DNA from: Aquimarina sp. AU474
Lineage (GTDB): Bacteria; Bacteroidota; Bacteroidia; Flavobacteriales; Flavobacteriaceae
DNA length: 64,000 nt
Assembly (NCBI RefSeq): GCF_900312815.1
Contig: NZ_OMPE01000008.1
Location: 124,001 to 188,000 of the forward strand
Direction of reading: 5' to 3'
The notes beneath the pieces were generated by a model. The model did not search any database, was not told the origin of the DNA, and worked only from the letters and a program-made list of their open reading frames with translations. A program made the translations under genes and the position numbers. Of the stretch, positions 54,180-62,971 are shown one piece after another; positions within the stretch are counted from its first letter, which is position 1; each line of letters starts with the position of its first letter.

Positions 54180-55689
54180 CTACATGTTTATGTTTTAATA
54201 AATTGAAGATTTGAACTAAAATAGCTATCATTTTGTGTATTTCTTCTTCGTTAAGTGAGGCAAAACCTATACGAATACCATTGTGACGAGCATGTGCTCC
54301 GCCATAGCGTTTCCAGTCATTATTCATGCATAAGTGTAATTTTTTGGCTTCACCAAATACGGTATCCCAACTATATTCTTTGTTGAGCAATACCCATACG
54401 GCCATACCTCCTTTTGGTATTTCAAAAGTTAGATATCTGTTTAATTTATCTTGTAACAAGCTACAAAATAAATCCCTTCTTATTTTGTATATTTTTAGAA
54501 CTTTATTACTGTGTCGTTGTATATCACCTTGCGTAATCATTTGCGCAAGAGTTTGTTCTAGAATGGTATCTCCTTGTCTATCGATAATACGGCGAAATTT
54601 TGCAGCTTCATCTACTACATTCTTTGGAGCGATAAAATATCCTATCCTCAATGCTGGTGCTATAATCTTTGTAAAACCACCGATATAAATTACATTTCCT
54701 ATGTAGTCATTACTAGCTAAGGGCAAAATCGGAGCATTGTCATAGTGGAAATCATAATCGTAATCATCTTCAATTATCGCAAAATTGTACTCTTGCGCAA
54801 GTTCTAATAATCTCATTCTTCTTTCGGCAGATAAGGTTACAGTAGTTGGATGATGGTGATGAGAAGTAACATATACTGCTCTTATAGGATGTTTTTTGCA
54901 TAATTTGTCAATTTCGTAAGTATTTATACCATTGATATCAACGGGCACGGTTCGAATGGTACCGCCTGCATTAATAAAAGTGTCATTGGCAGTTGCATAA
55001 TTTGTGTCACCAACAATTATGTTATTTTGATTTTGTAATAATAACTGACTAGCTAGGTAGATTCCCATTTGACTACCTCTGGTAATAAGAACATTATCGA
55101 TATTAATTTTTAAACCTCTAGTTTGATTTAGATAAAGTACTAGTGCTTTTCTTAAGTCCTTATTACCATAAATATCACTATAAGTAAGTAAATGTTGGTG
55201 ATGGACTTTTTTTGTGATATTGCGATATATTTTGGCGATCTCGTCTGTAGGAGCTAATCTGTGATCAGGAATACCATCATTAATTAAAAGTGTATCTTTT
55301 GTAACATGTATTGCTTTTCTATCTAGATATGGGTGAATATTAAATTTGAAATTTGATCTCTCCTGAGGAATAGTGGTACTGGTAGCTATGTTTTTTAAAT
55401 GTAAAGGTTTTATAATAGGTAAATCATTGGTAACAAAGGTTCCTTTTCCTAAGAAACTTTCTATCCATCCTTGGGATAACAATTCGTCGTATGCGGCTAT
55501 CACAGTTTTACGATGAATTTGTAGGCTTATTGATAAGCTTCGGGATCCTGGTAATTTTGTAGTAGGAGGTAATTTCCCAGATTTTATTAGTCCAATAATT
55601 TGATCGCATAATTGAAGGTATAGATGTCTGTTTATGGAACGATCTAATACAATAGTGCTTTTGTAAGGAAATAAGACTGGACTACTCAT
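54163..55689 (-). CDS. MocR-family (GntR HTH + aminotransferase) regulator
   Basis: A 508-residue protein of MocR/PdxR type. A GntR winged HTH occupies about residues 15-85 (LKSGKLPPTTKLPGSRSLS...QIHRKTVIAAYDEL). An aminotransferase class I-like domain follows, with the PLP Lys341 in GGFTKIIAPALRIGY and the YDYDFHYD segment. MocR proteins commonly sense PLP or amines and control a neighbouring gene. The divergent flavin oxidase gene and the palindrome between them support this. Its gene end overlaps the aminotransferase gene on the other strand. Confidence 0.92.
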   Translation of the reverse strand: MSSPVLFPYKSTIVLDRSINRHLYLQLCDQIIGLIKSGKLPPTTKLPGSRSLSISLQIHRKTVIAAYDELLSQGWIESFLGKGTFVTNDLPIIKPLHLKNIATSTTIPQERSNFKFNIHPYLDRKAIHVTKDTLLINDGIPDHRLAPTDEIAKIYRNITKKVHHQHLLTYSDIYGNKDLRKALVLYLNQTRGLKINIDNVLITRGSQMGIYLASQLLLQNQNNIIVGDTNYATANDTFINAGGTIRTVPVDINGINTYEIDKLCKKHPIRAVYVTSHHHHPTTVTLSAERRMRLLELAQEYNFAIIEDDYDYDFHYDNAPILPLASNDYIGNVIYIGGFTKIIAPALRIGYFIAPKNVVDEAAKFRRIIDRQGDTILEQTLAQMITQGDIQRHSNKVLKIYKIRRDLFCSLLQDKLNRYLTFEIPKGGMAVWVLLNKEYSWDTVFGEAKKLHLCMNNDWKRYGGAHARHNGIRIGFASLNEEEIHKMIAILVQIFNLLKHKHVVIEKQ

Positions 55690-55700
55690 TATGTCTAAAG

Positions 55701-55737
55701 TGGATTATTTGAATGATCCATAAAACTAATATTTTTG
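55701..55737 (+). promoter_or_regulatory. promoter of the FMN-binding oxidase gene, with an overlapping MocR palindrome
   Basis: TTTG (55708-55711), 18 bases, TATTTTTG (55730-55737), about 20 bases before the ATG at 55758. The -33 box lies inside the near-palindrome at 55701-55720 (arms TGGATTATT and AATGATCCA, eight of ten positions paired). This is the natural place for the adjacent MocR protein to act. Confidence 0.6.
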
Positions 55738-55757
55738 AGTAGAAAATAAAAGAAGAT

Positions 55758-56417
55758 ATGGCAAGTTATTCAGTTTCAGAATTAAATAAGGTTGTAAGAG
55801 GACCAAAACGAGCAAATTATAATGTGAGTGACATAAATGCAATCTTGGATGACGCTTTCTTGTGTCATGTAGGATACGTATGGAAAAATCAAGCTATTGT
55901 TATTCCAACTGCTTATGGGAGAAAGGAAGATAAAATTTACATTCACGGCTCCTTAAAAAACCGTATGATGTTAGGTTTGCTTGAAGCAGGAGAAGGTAGT
56001 TTAACGGTTACGCATTTAGATGGTTTGGTGTTAGCAAGATCTGCTTTTCATCACTCTGCAAATTATCGGTCTGTGGCTATTTTTGGAAAAGTACGTAAAA
56101 TAGAAGATCCAACAGAAAAAATGGATGCTCTTGAATGCATTTTAAACCATATGATTGCCGGGCATTGGGATAATGTAAGAAGACCTAATGATAAAGAATT
56201 TAATGCTACATTAGTGCTCGAAATATGTATTGAAACGGCATCTGCAAAAGTAAGGGCGGAAGGAGTGAATGACGAGCTCGAAGATCATAAAGAACCTATT
56301 TGGGCAGGAGTAGTGCCCATAAAACAGATAGCTTATGATGCTATATCAGATGAAGATTTATTGGAGGGAATAGAAGTTCCTAAGGCGGTTAAAAATTATG
56401 TAAATCAAAATAAATAA
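55758..56417 (+). CDS. pyridoxamine 5'-phosphate oxidase-like flavin protein
   Basis: A 219-residue protein of the PPOX/FMN-binding split-barrel fold. The typical start of the barrel (AILDDAFLCHVGYVWKNQAIVIPTAYGRKEDKIYIHGS) and the later GHWDNVRRPNDKEFNAT and LVLEICIETASAKVR segments are seen. Most such proteins bind FMN and act on small flavin or haem substrates. The likely controller is the divergent MocR. DUF1272 and two acetyltransferase genes follow closely on the same strand. Confidence 0.88.
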   Translation: MASYSVSELNKVVRGPKRANYNVSDINAILDDAFLCHVGYVWKNQAIVIPTAYGRKEDKIYIHGSLKNRMMLGLLEAGEGSLTVTHLDGLVLARSAFHHSANYRSVAIFGKVRKIEDPTEKMDALECILNHMIAGHWDNVRRPNDKEFNATLVLEICIETASAKVRAEGVNDELEDHKEPIWAGVVPIKQIAYDAISDEDLLEGIEVPKAVKNYVNQNK

Positions 56418-56429
56418 GACGTATTTGTT

Positions 56430-56735
56430 ATGCTAGAAATAAGACCTAATTGCGAAAATTGTAATACATTATTACCCAACGATAGTGATAATGCTATGAT
56501 ATGTTCTTTTGAATGTACATTTTGTAATGAATGTGTATCTACAATATTGCAGAATGTATGTCCTAATTGTGGGGGTGGTTTTCAAAAAAGACCAACTAGA
56601 CCTGTTAATTGTTTAACTGGTAATTGTGTAGAGAAGTATCCCATTGGCAAACGTAAAGTTTTTAAACCTGTAGAGAGCAATAAGTTTAAAGTGATATTAA
56701 AGACTTTTATGAATATTGAACCTAGAAAAAGGTAA
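56430..56735 (+). CDS. DUF1272-family small zinc-ribbon protein
   Basis: A 101-residue protein with DUF1272 features: LEIRPNCENCNTLLP at the start, and eight Cys (8, 11, 25, 29, 32, 35, 44, 47) in CxxC pairs that can bind two zincs, ending with CPNCGGGFQKRPTRPVN. No function is known. It starts 12 bases after the PPOX stop. Confidence 0.9.
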   Translation: MLEIRPNCENCNTLLPNDSDNAMICSFECTFCNECVSTILQNVCPNCGGGFQKRPTRPVNCLTGNCVEKYPIGKRKVFKPVESNKFKVILKTFMNIEPRKR

Positions 56736-56738
56736 ATT

Positions 56739-57278
56739 ATGATTGAAATAAGACGAGCTACGATCGATGATGCAAAACATATTTCTTATTTAGGGGCGAT
56801 TACATTTGACCAATCTTTTGGACATCTTTTTCATGATAGCGAAGGATTAAAACACTATCTGGACACAACCTTTGATTTAGAAAAAATCCAAAACAGCTTA
56901 GTGAAATCTGATAATCTATATTGGTTGGCAGTAGAGAATAATTTGCCAGTAGGCTATGGTAAATTACAGTTAAACGCACCTTCAGAATTTGTAGAGGGTA
57001 CCAATGTTTGTAAGCTGCAAAAGATTTATTTTTTAAATAGCCATGTAGGTAAAGGTATAGGAGGTCGATTACAGCAATTAATATTTGATGAGGCTAAAAC
57101 AAATAGTTGTGATTATTTATGGTTGTCTGCTCTTAAAGAAAATAAAGAAGCAGTTAAATTTTATGAGCGAAATAATTATTATATAGCAGGGGAGCACCTT
57201 TTTGTTATTGGCAAGCAAAAATTTGATTTTTGGGTGATGAGTAAAAAATTAGATGCTGCAAAAACTGAAAACACATAA
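56739..57278 (+). CDS. GNAT-family N-acetyltransferase, PaiA-like
   Basis: A 179-residue acetyltransferase. The acetyl-CoA loop is GKGIGGRLQQL, followed by the SALKENKEAVKFYERNNY motif of many GNATs. N-terminal pattern IEIRRATIDDAKHISYLGAITFDQ suggests the PaiA/spermidine-acetyltransferase style. It starts 3 bases after the DUF1272 stop and overlaps the next GNAT gene by one base. Acceptor unknown. Confidence 0.9.
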   Translation: MIEIRRATIDDAKHISYLGAITFDQSFGHLFHDSEGLKHYLDTTFDLEKIQNSLVKSDNLYWLAVENNLPVGYGKLQLNAPSEFVEGTNVCKLQKIYFLNSHVGKGIGGRLQQLIFDEAKTNSCDYLWLSALKENKEAVKFYERNNYYIAGEHLFVIGKQKFDFWVMSKKLDAAKTENT

Positions 57279-57721
57279 TGGAAATTAGACAAGCAAACTT
57301 GAAGGATATACCCCAATTATCATTGATTTTTGATAGTTATAGAGTATTTTATCGAAAGAAACCTGATGTTAACAGTGCTAAAGCCTTTTTAGGCGATAGA
57401 ATAATGAATAAAGAATCTATAATTTATATAGTAGAAAATGATGAAGGATCATGTGTAGGTTTTGTACAATTATATCCAATTTTTTCTTCAACAAGAATGA
57501 AGAAGTTGTGGTTGCTAAATGATTTATACGTTTATCCAGATTTTAGAGGTCAAAAAATTTCTATACAGCTAATCGATAAGGCTAAAGAACTTGCCGTGAA
57601 ATCTGATTCATGCGGGTTAATTCTTGAAACGGAAAAAACAAATATGATTGGAAACAATTTATATCCAAAAACAGGATTTGTTTGCAATAAAGACAGTAAT
57701 TTTTATACTTGGGATGTTTGA
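57278..57721 (+). CDS. GNAT-family N-acetyltransferase
   Basis: A 147-residue acetyltransferase with the RGQKISIQLIDKAKELA acetyl-CoA motif and a typical NMIGNNLYPKTGFV C-terminus. The acceptor is unknown. Its start overlaps the previous stop by one base (TAATG). It ends the 55758-57721 unit and faces the convergent DUF4258 gene, 22 bases away. Confidence 0.88.
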   Translation: MEIRQANLKDIPQLSLIFDSYRVFYRKKPDVNSAKAFLGDRIMNKESIIYIVENDEGSCVGFVQLYPIFSSTRMKKLWLLNDLYVYPDFRGQKISIQLIDKAKELAVKSDSCGLILETEKTNMIGNNLYPKTGFVCNKDSNFYTWDV

Positions 57722-57743
57722 AAATTTTATTTATTAAGAATTA

Positions 57744-58118
57744 TTAATGGATAATCTTCATAGTTTTTACTGTAGCAATAGAATCGCAATTTTCGACCAA
57801 TAGATTTATTGTTTTTTCATCGATATCCCCTTCTATTAAGTAAACTTTACAAGAATCCAGTTCGGTGTTGCTTTTAGAAAAATCAACATTTCCTTTGGTA
57901 AGTAATGTGGATATGTCTGCCGTGTCTAATTGGTGGTTTTTCATGGCGATTAGGGCTTTTTCAGAGAATATTCTCTCCTTGATTCTTACGTTTTTTAAAA
58001 CACGAGCAGTAGGACTGTAGTTACACGAGGTTTTTTTTCCTCCCAAAAAGAAAAACAATAGGATAAGCCCTATAGCAAACCCTCCTAAATAATAGAATAA
58101 ACGTTGCGCAAATTTCAT
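57744..58118 (-). CDS. DUF4258-like small membrane protein
   Basis: A 124-residue protein with one N-terminal membrane helix (YYLGGFAIGLILLFFFLGG) and a small periplasmic domain (VLKNVRIKERIFSE, then SNTELDSCKVYLIEGDIDEK). I recognise the pattern as the flavobacterial family usually called DUF4258-containing; role unknown. Its promoter is well formed (58141-58170). It is the last gene of the minus-strand porX-tsaE-ald run, but the promoter makes it separate. Confidence 0.78.
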   Translation of the reverse strand: MKFAQRLFYYLGGFAIGLILLFFFLGGKKTSCNYSPTARVLKNVRIKERIFSEKALIAMKNHQLDTADISTLLTKGNVDFSKSNTELDSCKVYLIEGDIDEKTINLLVENCDSIATVKTMKIIH

Positions 58119-58140
58119 AAACCCAATATAATTAAGAGCT

Positions 58141-58170
58141 CAAAAGTAAGTAAAGTTTCAAAAAATCAAA
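58141..58170 (-). promoter_or_regulatory. promoter of the DUF4258-like gene
   Basis: On the minus strand: TTTG (58167-58170), 18 bases, TACTTTTG (58141-58148), 22 bases before the ATG. Both boxes match. Confidence 0.65.
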
Positions 58171-58277
58171 GACCTATTACTACAAAGTTTTTTAAAATTA
58201 AAAACTATGGTGTTCGACTCAGAATCGCTAGGAAATGTATTAGATGTTGATAACTGAAAAATAAAACCAACTCTGAC

Positions 58278-59480
58278 TTATAAAATCAATAAATTTATAT
58301 CTCGATAAGAAAGATCAAACCAATCTGCAATAGGTTTGCTTGTTAGGATACCATGATAAAAGTAAAGGCCGCTTTTTAACCCTCGATCAAATCTAACTGC
58401 ATTTTCAATACCGCCTTCTTCTCCGATTTGCAATAAATAGGGTGTAAAAATATTACTTATAGAAAGCGATGAGGTTCGCGCATATCTAGAAGGAATATTA
58501 GGTACACAATAATGTACAACTCCATGTTTCTCGAAAGTTGGATGATCATGAGAAGTCACTTCACTTGTTTCAAAACACCCTCCCATGTCTATGCTTACAT
58601 CAATTACTACGGCACCTTGCTTCATGCATTCTACCATAGTTTCAGTCACAATAATAGGGGCTCTGTTTTTTCCTCGTATTGCACCGATAACTACATCGCA
58701 TCGGCGTAGGGCTTTTAGTAAATTTTTTGGTTGTATTGTAGAGGTGTAAAGAGGTCTTCCTACGTTGGTTTGTATACAACGTAATTTAGTAATTGAATTA
58801 TCAAATACTTTTACATTCGCTCCTAGTCCTATGGAAGAACGTGCTGCAAACTCTCCAACAGTTCCTGCGCCTAATATAACAACTTCGACAGGAGGTACTC
58901 CACTAATATTACCCATCATTAATCCAGAACCCGAATTGCTAACGCTATTCATCAATTCGGATGCAATAAGTACAGAAGCAGTTCCTGCGATTTCGCTTAG
59001 TGCACGTACTGCGGGATAAGCCCCATCAATATCTCTTATGAATTCAAAACCTAAAGCGGTAATTCTTTTTTTGGCTAAAGCCTGAAAGTAGTCTTTGGAT
59101 TGCGTTTTTAATTGCAATGCCGAGATTAATACCGTTTGCGGATTGATATGCTCTAATTCCTCTAAAGAAGGTGGTTCGACTTTAAGAATAATTGGGCATC
59201 CAAATACTTTTGATTTATCATTGGTGATTTCAGCTCCAGCCTCGCTATAATCCCGATCTGTAAAACTAGCACCAATACCTGCATTGGTTTCAAATAAAAC
59301 TCGATGTCCATGTGCAGTAAGGGCTGCTACTGCATCTGGAGTTAAGCATACTCTTTTTTCTTGATAACTTGTTTCTTTGGGGATCCCAATAAAGAGTTTT
59401 CCTTTTTTACGTGCTACTTCGATCATTTCCTCCTGTGGTAGCAGTTGTTCTTTGGTAAAAGGAGATTTAGGTGTACTCAT
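58278..59480 (-). CDS. ald: alanine dehydrogenase
   Basis: A 400-residue NAD-dependent enzyme that interconverts alanine and pyruvate plus ammonia. The N-terminal lobe has GIPKETSYQEKRVCLTPDA. The NAD-binding part has VILGAGTVGEFAARSSIGLGA, and the substrate segment DVVIGAIRGKNRAPIIV is typical; VVDV-type Asp and His pair (IDVSIDMGG) is intact. No close relation to saccharopine or transhydrogenase genes. Order porX-tsaE-ald is, as I recall, conserved in flavobacteria. Confidence 0.93.
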   Translation of the reverse strand: MSTPKSPFTKEQLLPQEEMIEVARKKGKLFIGIPKETSYQEKRVCLTPDAVAALTAHGHRVLFETNAGIGASFTDRDYSEAGAEITNDKSKVFGCPIILKVEPPSLEELEHINPQTVLISALQLKTQSKDYFQALAKKRITALGFEFIRDIDGAYPAVRALSEIAGTASVLIASELMNSVSNSGSGLMMGNISGVPPVEVVILGAGTVGEFAARSSIGLGANVKVFDNSITKLRCIQTNVGRPLYTSTIQPKNLLKALRRCDVVIGAIRGKNRAPIIVTETMVECMKQGAVVIDVSIDMGGCFETSEVTSHDHPTFEKHGVVHYCVPNIPSRYARTSSLSISNIFTPYLLQIGEEGGIENAVRFDRGLKSGLYFYHGILTSKPIADWFDLSYRDINLLIL

Positions 59481-59563
59481 TTGCGTGAAATTCTGTAACT
59501 CAAATTACGAATAAAAATGCCAAGAAAGCAAATAGGATTAAGTATTAGTACAAGTTTTGCGAA

Positions 59564-59971
59564 TCATTCACCCCAAGTAAGTACTCTTTTTTCTTCTTTT
59601 GAGAGATTTATCTTTAGGTGGGCTACATCTTCTGGCAATAGGTTAGTTACTTTTTCTGGCCACTCTATAAACACCCACGATTCAGAATCTAAATATTCTT
59701 CAAAACCAATATGATGTGCTTCTTCTTCATCTTCGATTCTGTAAAAATCGAAATGATATATGAGCTCAGTACTTCCTTGGTATTCATTGACCAATGAATA
59801 TGTAGGGCTTGATATGGTGTCTTGCACACCTAGCTGCTTGCAAATTTCTTTGATTAAAGTAGTTTTACCTATCCCCATTTCGGCATCAAATAACAATATT
59901 TTGCTATTCACATTTTTGATGATCTTAGTAGCAACATCTGGCAGATCATCTAGAGTATATATTAGTGTCAT
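59564..59971 (-). CDS. tsaE: tRNA threonylcarbamoyladenosine biosynthesis ATPase TsaE
   Basis: A 135-residue P-loop ATPase that with TsaB and TsaD installs t6A at tRNA position 37. Walker A DAEMGIGKTTL at about 29-39, then SPTYSLVNEYQG and the FDFYRIEDEEE motif, all typical. It lies 54 bases after porX and 83 bases before ald on the same strand. Confidence 0.95.
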   Translation of the reverse strand: MTLIYTLDDLPDVATKIIKNVNSKILLFDAEMGIGKTTLIKEICKQLGVQDTISSPTYSLVNEYQGSTELIYHFDFYRIEDEEEAHHIGFEEYLDSESWVFIEWPEKVTNLLPEDVAHLKINLSKEEKRVLTWGE

Positions 59972-60025
59972 TTTTGTATACGCTAAAATTTAAAAATCAA
60001 GAGCTTCAATAGTATGAAACAATAA

Positions 60026-61576
60026 TTATCTTGGATTTAATACAATAAAAGGAATAATCATTTCTTCTAAAGACACACCTCCATGTTGATATGTGTTTCT
60101 ATAATAACTTACATAATGGTTGTAGTTATTTGGATAAGCAAAGAAATAATCTCCTTTTGCAAAAATAAATGAACTACTCATGTTTATTGATGGTAGATAG
60201 ATATCTTTGGGGTTAGTGGCTTCTAAGACTTCTTTATCTTCATAAGTAAGACTCTTTCCTGTTTTGTAACGTAGATTAAGGCTTGTATTTTTATCACCAA
60301 TCACCTTTGATGGGTTTTTAACATTAATTGTTCCGTGATCTGTGGTTATTAATAATTTAAAACCTAGTTGTTGTGCTTGAGAAATCATTTCTAAAAGAGG
60401 TGAGTTCTTAAACCAACTTTGCGTTAAAGATCTATATGACTTGTCATTAGAAGCAAGTTCTTTTATAACTTCCATTTCCGTTTTACTATGAGAAAGCATA
60501 TCTACAAAGTTATATACCACTACAGTAAGATCGTTGTCTTTTAATCCCTTAAAATTAGCGGCTAAGGTCTTTCCTGAGCGTTCATTTGTGATCTTGTAAT
60601 ATTCATGTTTTATGTCTAAACCTAATCTTTGTAGTTGAGCAGTTAAGAAATCATTTTCATACATATTTTTTCCGCCTTCATCGGTGTCATCTAACCAAAG
60701 ATCAGGATGTTTTTTTTTCATTTCCGAAGGCATTAATCCAGAAAAGATAGCATTCCTGGCGTATTGAGTAGCTGTAGGAAGGATGCTGAAAAAAGAAGAT
60801 TCCTGTTCTTTTTTGTAATAGTTATTCACGGTTGGTTCAAATGCTTTCCATTGATCATACCGCAAATTATCTATAACGACTAATAAAGTGGGTTGGTCTT
60901 TACTTATTTCGGGAACTACTTTTTCTTTAAATAAAGTATGAGACATTACCGGAGCATCATGCCTTCCATCAAACCAATCTGGATAATTTTTGTCTATGAA
61001 TTTGCAAAATTGTGAGTTAGCTTCAACTTTTTGAGATTCTAGTATTTCGAACATTCCTGTATCTTCAATATCTTCTAATTGAATCTCCCAATAAATCAAC
61101 CTTTGATATAAATCCACCCACTCTTCAAAAGAATTTACCATAGCCATATCCATAGCTATTTTTCTAAATTCTTGTTGGTAATTTGATGTGGTTTTTTCTG
61201 AAACTAAACGAGAATTATCTAGATTTTTTTTGAGGCTAAGAAGTATCTGATTAGGATTGACGGGTTTAATTAAGTAGTCTGCTATTTTACTACCTATAGC
61301 TTCTTCCATTATATATTCTTCCTCACTTTTAGTGATCATAACTACAGGTATACTGTCTTTTTTTTCTTTGATTTCAGACAATGTTTCTATTCCCGAAAGG
61401 CCGGGCATATTTTCATCTAAAAAAACAATATCAAAATTTTCATCTTCAAGAATATCTAATGCCTCAGTACCACTTTGACATTTGGTAACTTCATAGTTTT
61501 TCTTTTCTAAAAACAATATATGTGGTTTAAGTAAATCAATTTCATCATCAACCCATAAGATCTTTATTTTACTCAT
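60026..61576 (-). CDS. porX: PorX-type response regulator with PglZ/alkaline-phosphatase domain
   Basis: A 516-residue protein. The N-terminal receiver (about 3-118) has KILWVDDEIDLLKPH and the phosphorylatable Asp54 in IVFLDENMPG. From about residue 200 a PglZ/alkaline phosphatase-superfamily domain follows, with VVIDNLRYDQWKAFEP, NAIFSGLMP, VVYNFVDMLSHSK and TTDHGTINV. This fusion is PorX, which controls genes of the type IX secretion system through SigP with the sensor PorY; in this phylum it supports gliding and export. PorY and SigP are not in the window. The ATG at 61576 replaces a TTG one codon earlier. A TATCTTTA box upstream (61632-61639) may be the -7 element. Confidence 0.93.
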   Translation of the reverse strand: MSKIKILWVDDEIDLLKPHILFLEKKNYEVTKCQSGTEALDILEDENFDIVFLDENMPGLSGIETLSEIKEKKDSIPVVMITKSEEEYIMEEAIGSKIADYLIKPVNPNQILLSLKKNLDNSRLVSEKTTSNYQQEFRKIAMDMAMVNSFEEWVDLYQRLIYWEIQLEDIEDTGMFEILESQKVEANSQFCKFIDKNYPDWFDGRHDAPVMSHTLFKEKVVPEISKDQPTLLVVIDNLRYDQWKAFEPTVNNYYKKEQESSFFSILPTATQYARNAIFSGLMPSEMKKKHPDLWLDDTDEGGKNMYENDFLTAQLQRLGLDIKHEYYKITNERSGKTLAANFKGLKDNDLTVVVYNFVDMLSHSKTEMEVIKELASNDKSYRSLTQSWFKNSPLLEMISQAQQLGFKLLITTDHGTINVKNPSKVIGDKNTSLNLRYKTGKSLTYEDKEVLEATNPKDIYLPSINMSSSFIFAKGDYFFAYPNNYNHYVSYYRNTYQHGGVSLEEMIIPFIVLNPR

Positions 61577-61687
61577 CAATTCTATTTTTATTATTTGTGA
61601 ACTTTTTTGTGCGGCTTACTAGGATATTTTTTAAAGATACTATAATTTAAATTTTGCAGGAAATGTGCCATATGAATGGCATATATG

Positions 61688-61695
61688 TATATTTG
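61688..61695 (+). promoter_or_regulatory. -7 box of the HD gene
   Basis: TATATTTG, a full TAnnTTTG match. It lies inside the sequence that an upstream ATG (61676) would put in the coding region, so the transcript starts after that ATG; this supports TTG 61718 as the start codon. Confidence 0.5.
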
Positions 61696-61717
61696 CTATT
61701 GTAAAATTATAGTACAC

Positions 61718-62947
61718 TTGAAAAAAAGAAATAAGCTCAAAATATTAAACGACCCAATTTACGGTTTTATTACTATACCTAATGAACTAATTTTTGACCT
61801 CATAGAGCATAAATATTTTCAAAGATTACGTAGGATTTCTCAAATGGGACTTTCGTATTTGGTATATCCAGGAGCTCATCATACTCGTTTTCATCATGCA
61901 CTGGGATGTATGCATTTAATGCAAAAATCGGTCAGAGTTCTTCGTTTTAAGGGGGTTACAATATCTAATGAAGAAGAAGAGGCGCTTTATGCAGCTATTT
62001 TATTACATGATATTGGTCATGGGCCTTTCTCTCATGCGATGGAGCATAGTATTGTTAACGAGGTGAGTCACGAGTCTATTTCGTTAATGTTTATGCAAAA
62101 AATTAATAAAGAATTTAACGGTAGTTTAACGCTTGCAATACAAATTTTTAAGGGAGAATATCATAGAATTTTTTTACATCAGTTAATTTCTAGCCAATTG
62201 GATATGGATCGGTTGGATTATTTGAAACGAGATAGTTTTTATACTGGTGTTGCGGAAGGTAATATAAATAGTGAACGTTTGATTACAATGTTAACTGTTG
62301 AAGATGATGAACTTGTAATAGAAGAAAAAGGAATTTATTCTGTAGAAAAATTTTTACTAGCAAGAAGATTAATGTATTGGCAGGTGTATCTGCACAAGAC
62401 AAGTTTGGTAGCAGAAAGTATATTGATTAGAGTATTAAAAAGAGCAAAAGAGTTGGTTGAAAATGGAATAAAACTGAAAGCAAGCAATGCTCTAACATTC
62501 TTTTTGGAACATAAAATTACTTATGAGAATTTTAGTACAGAGGTTTTAGGAACATTTTCTCAGTTGGATGATTACGACATAGTATCAGCGATGAAAGAAT
62601 GGATGTACTCTGATGATTTTGTGCTTAGTACACTATCCTCGATGATTATAAATAGAGATCTTTTAAAAATAAAGATTAAAAAGAAGCCCTTTGAATCGAA
62701 TAAGAAAGAAAAGCATATTGCAAAATTTATAGAAAAACATAAAATTTCGGAAGAAGAAGCGCGTTACTTTGTGTTTGAAGGTACAATTTCTAATCAGGCT
62801 TATCACCAAAATAAACAAAACATAAACATTTTGTTTAAGTCCAGAAAAATAATGGATATTGTGAAAGCTACTGATGAGTATAACCTTGAAGCGTTATCAA
62901 AACCCGTTACTAAATATTTTATGTGCTCTCCAAAGTACAAACATTAA
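61718..62947 (+). CDS. HD-domain hydrolase (dGTPase/SAMHD1-like superfamily)
   Basis: A protein of about 409 residues from TTG 61718. The HD signature is complete: HHTRFHHALG, HDIGHGPFSH, and the later DMDRLDYLKRD with Asp. These His and Asp residues would hold the metals. The C-terminal part is helical. It could act as a dNTPase or on another phosphoester; the superfamily does not tell. Family homology begins around NKLKILNDPIYGF, so the extra 14 residues from the ATG at 61676 are discarded. lpxD follows by 24 bases. Confidence 0.88.
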   Translation: MKKRNKLKILNDPIYGFITIPNELIFDLIEHKYFQRLRRISQMGLSYLVYPGAHHTRFHHALGCMHLMQKSVRVLRFKGVTISNEEEEALYAAILLHDIGHGPFSHAMEHSIVNEVSHESISLMFMQKINKEFNGSLTLAIQIFKGEYHRIFLHQLISSQLDMDRLDYLKRDSFYTGVAEGNINSERLITMLTVEDDELVIEEKGIYSVEKFLLARRLMYWQVYLHKTSLVAESILIRVLKRAKELVENGIKLKASNALTFFLEHKITYENFSTEVLGTFSQLDDYDIVSAMKEWMYSDDFVLSTLSSMIINRDLLKIKIKKKPFESNKKEKHIAKFIEKHKISEEEARYFVFEGTISNQAYHQNKQNINILFKSRKIMDIVKATDEYNLEALSKPVTKYFMCSPKYKH

Positions 62948-62971
62948 TACATTTTTTATACTTTTGCTAGA

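Noticed and set aside
60026-61576. PglZ domain read as part of a BREX or Pgl phage-defence system
   Set aside because: The domain is fused to a receiver, which is PorX architecture, and no brx or pgl genes are nearby.
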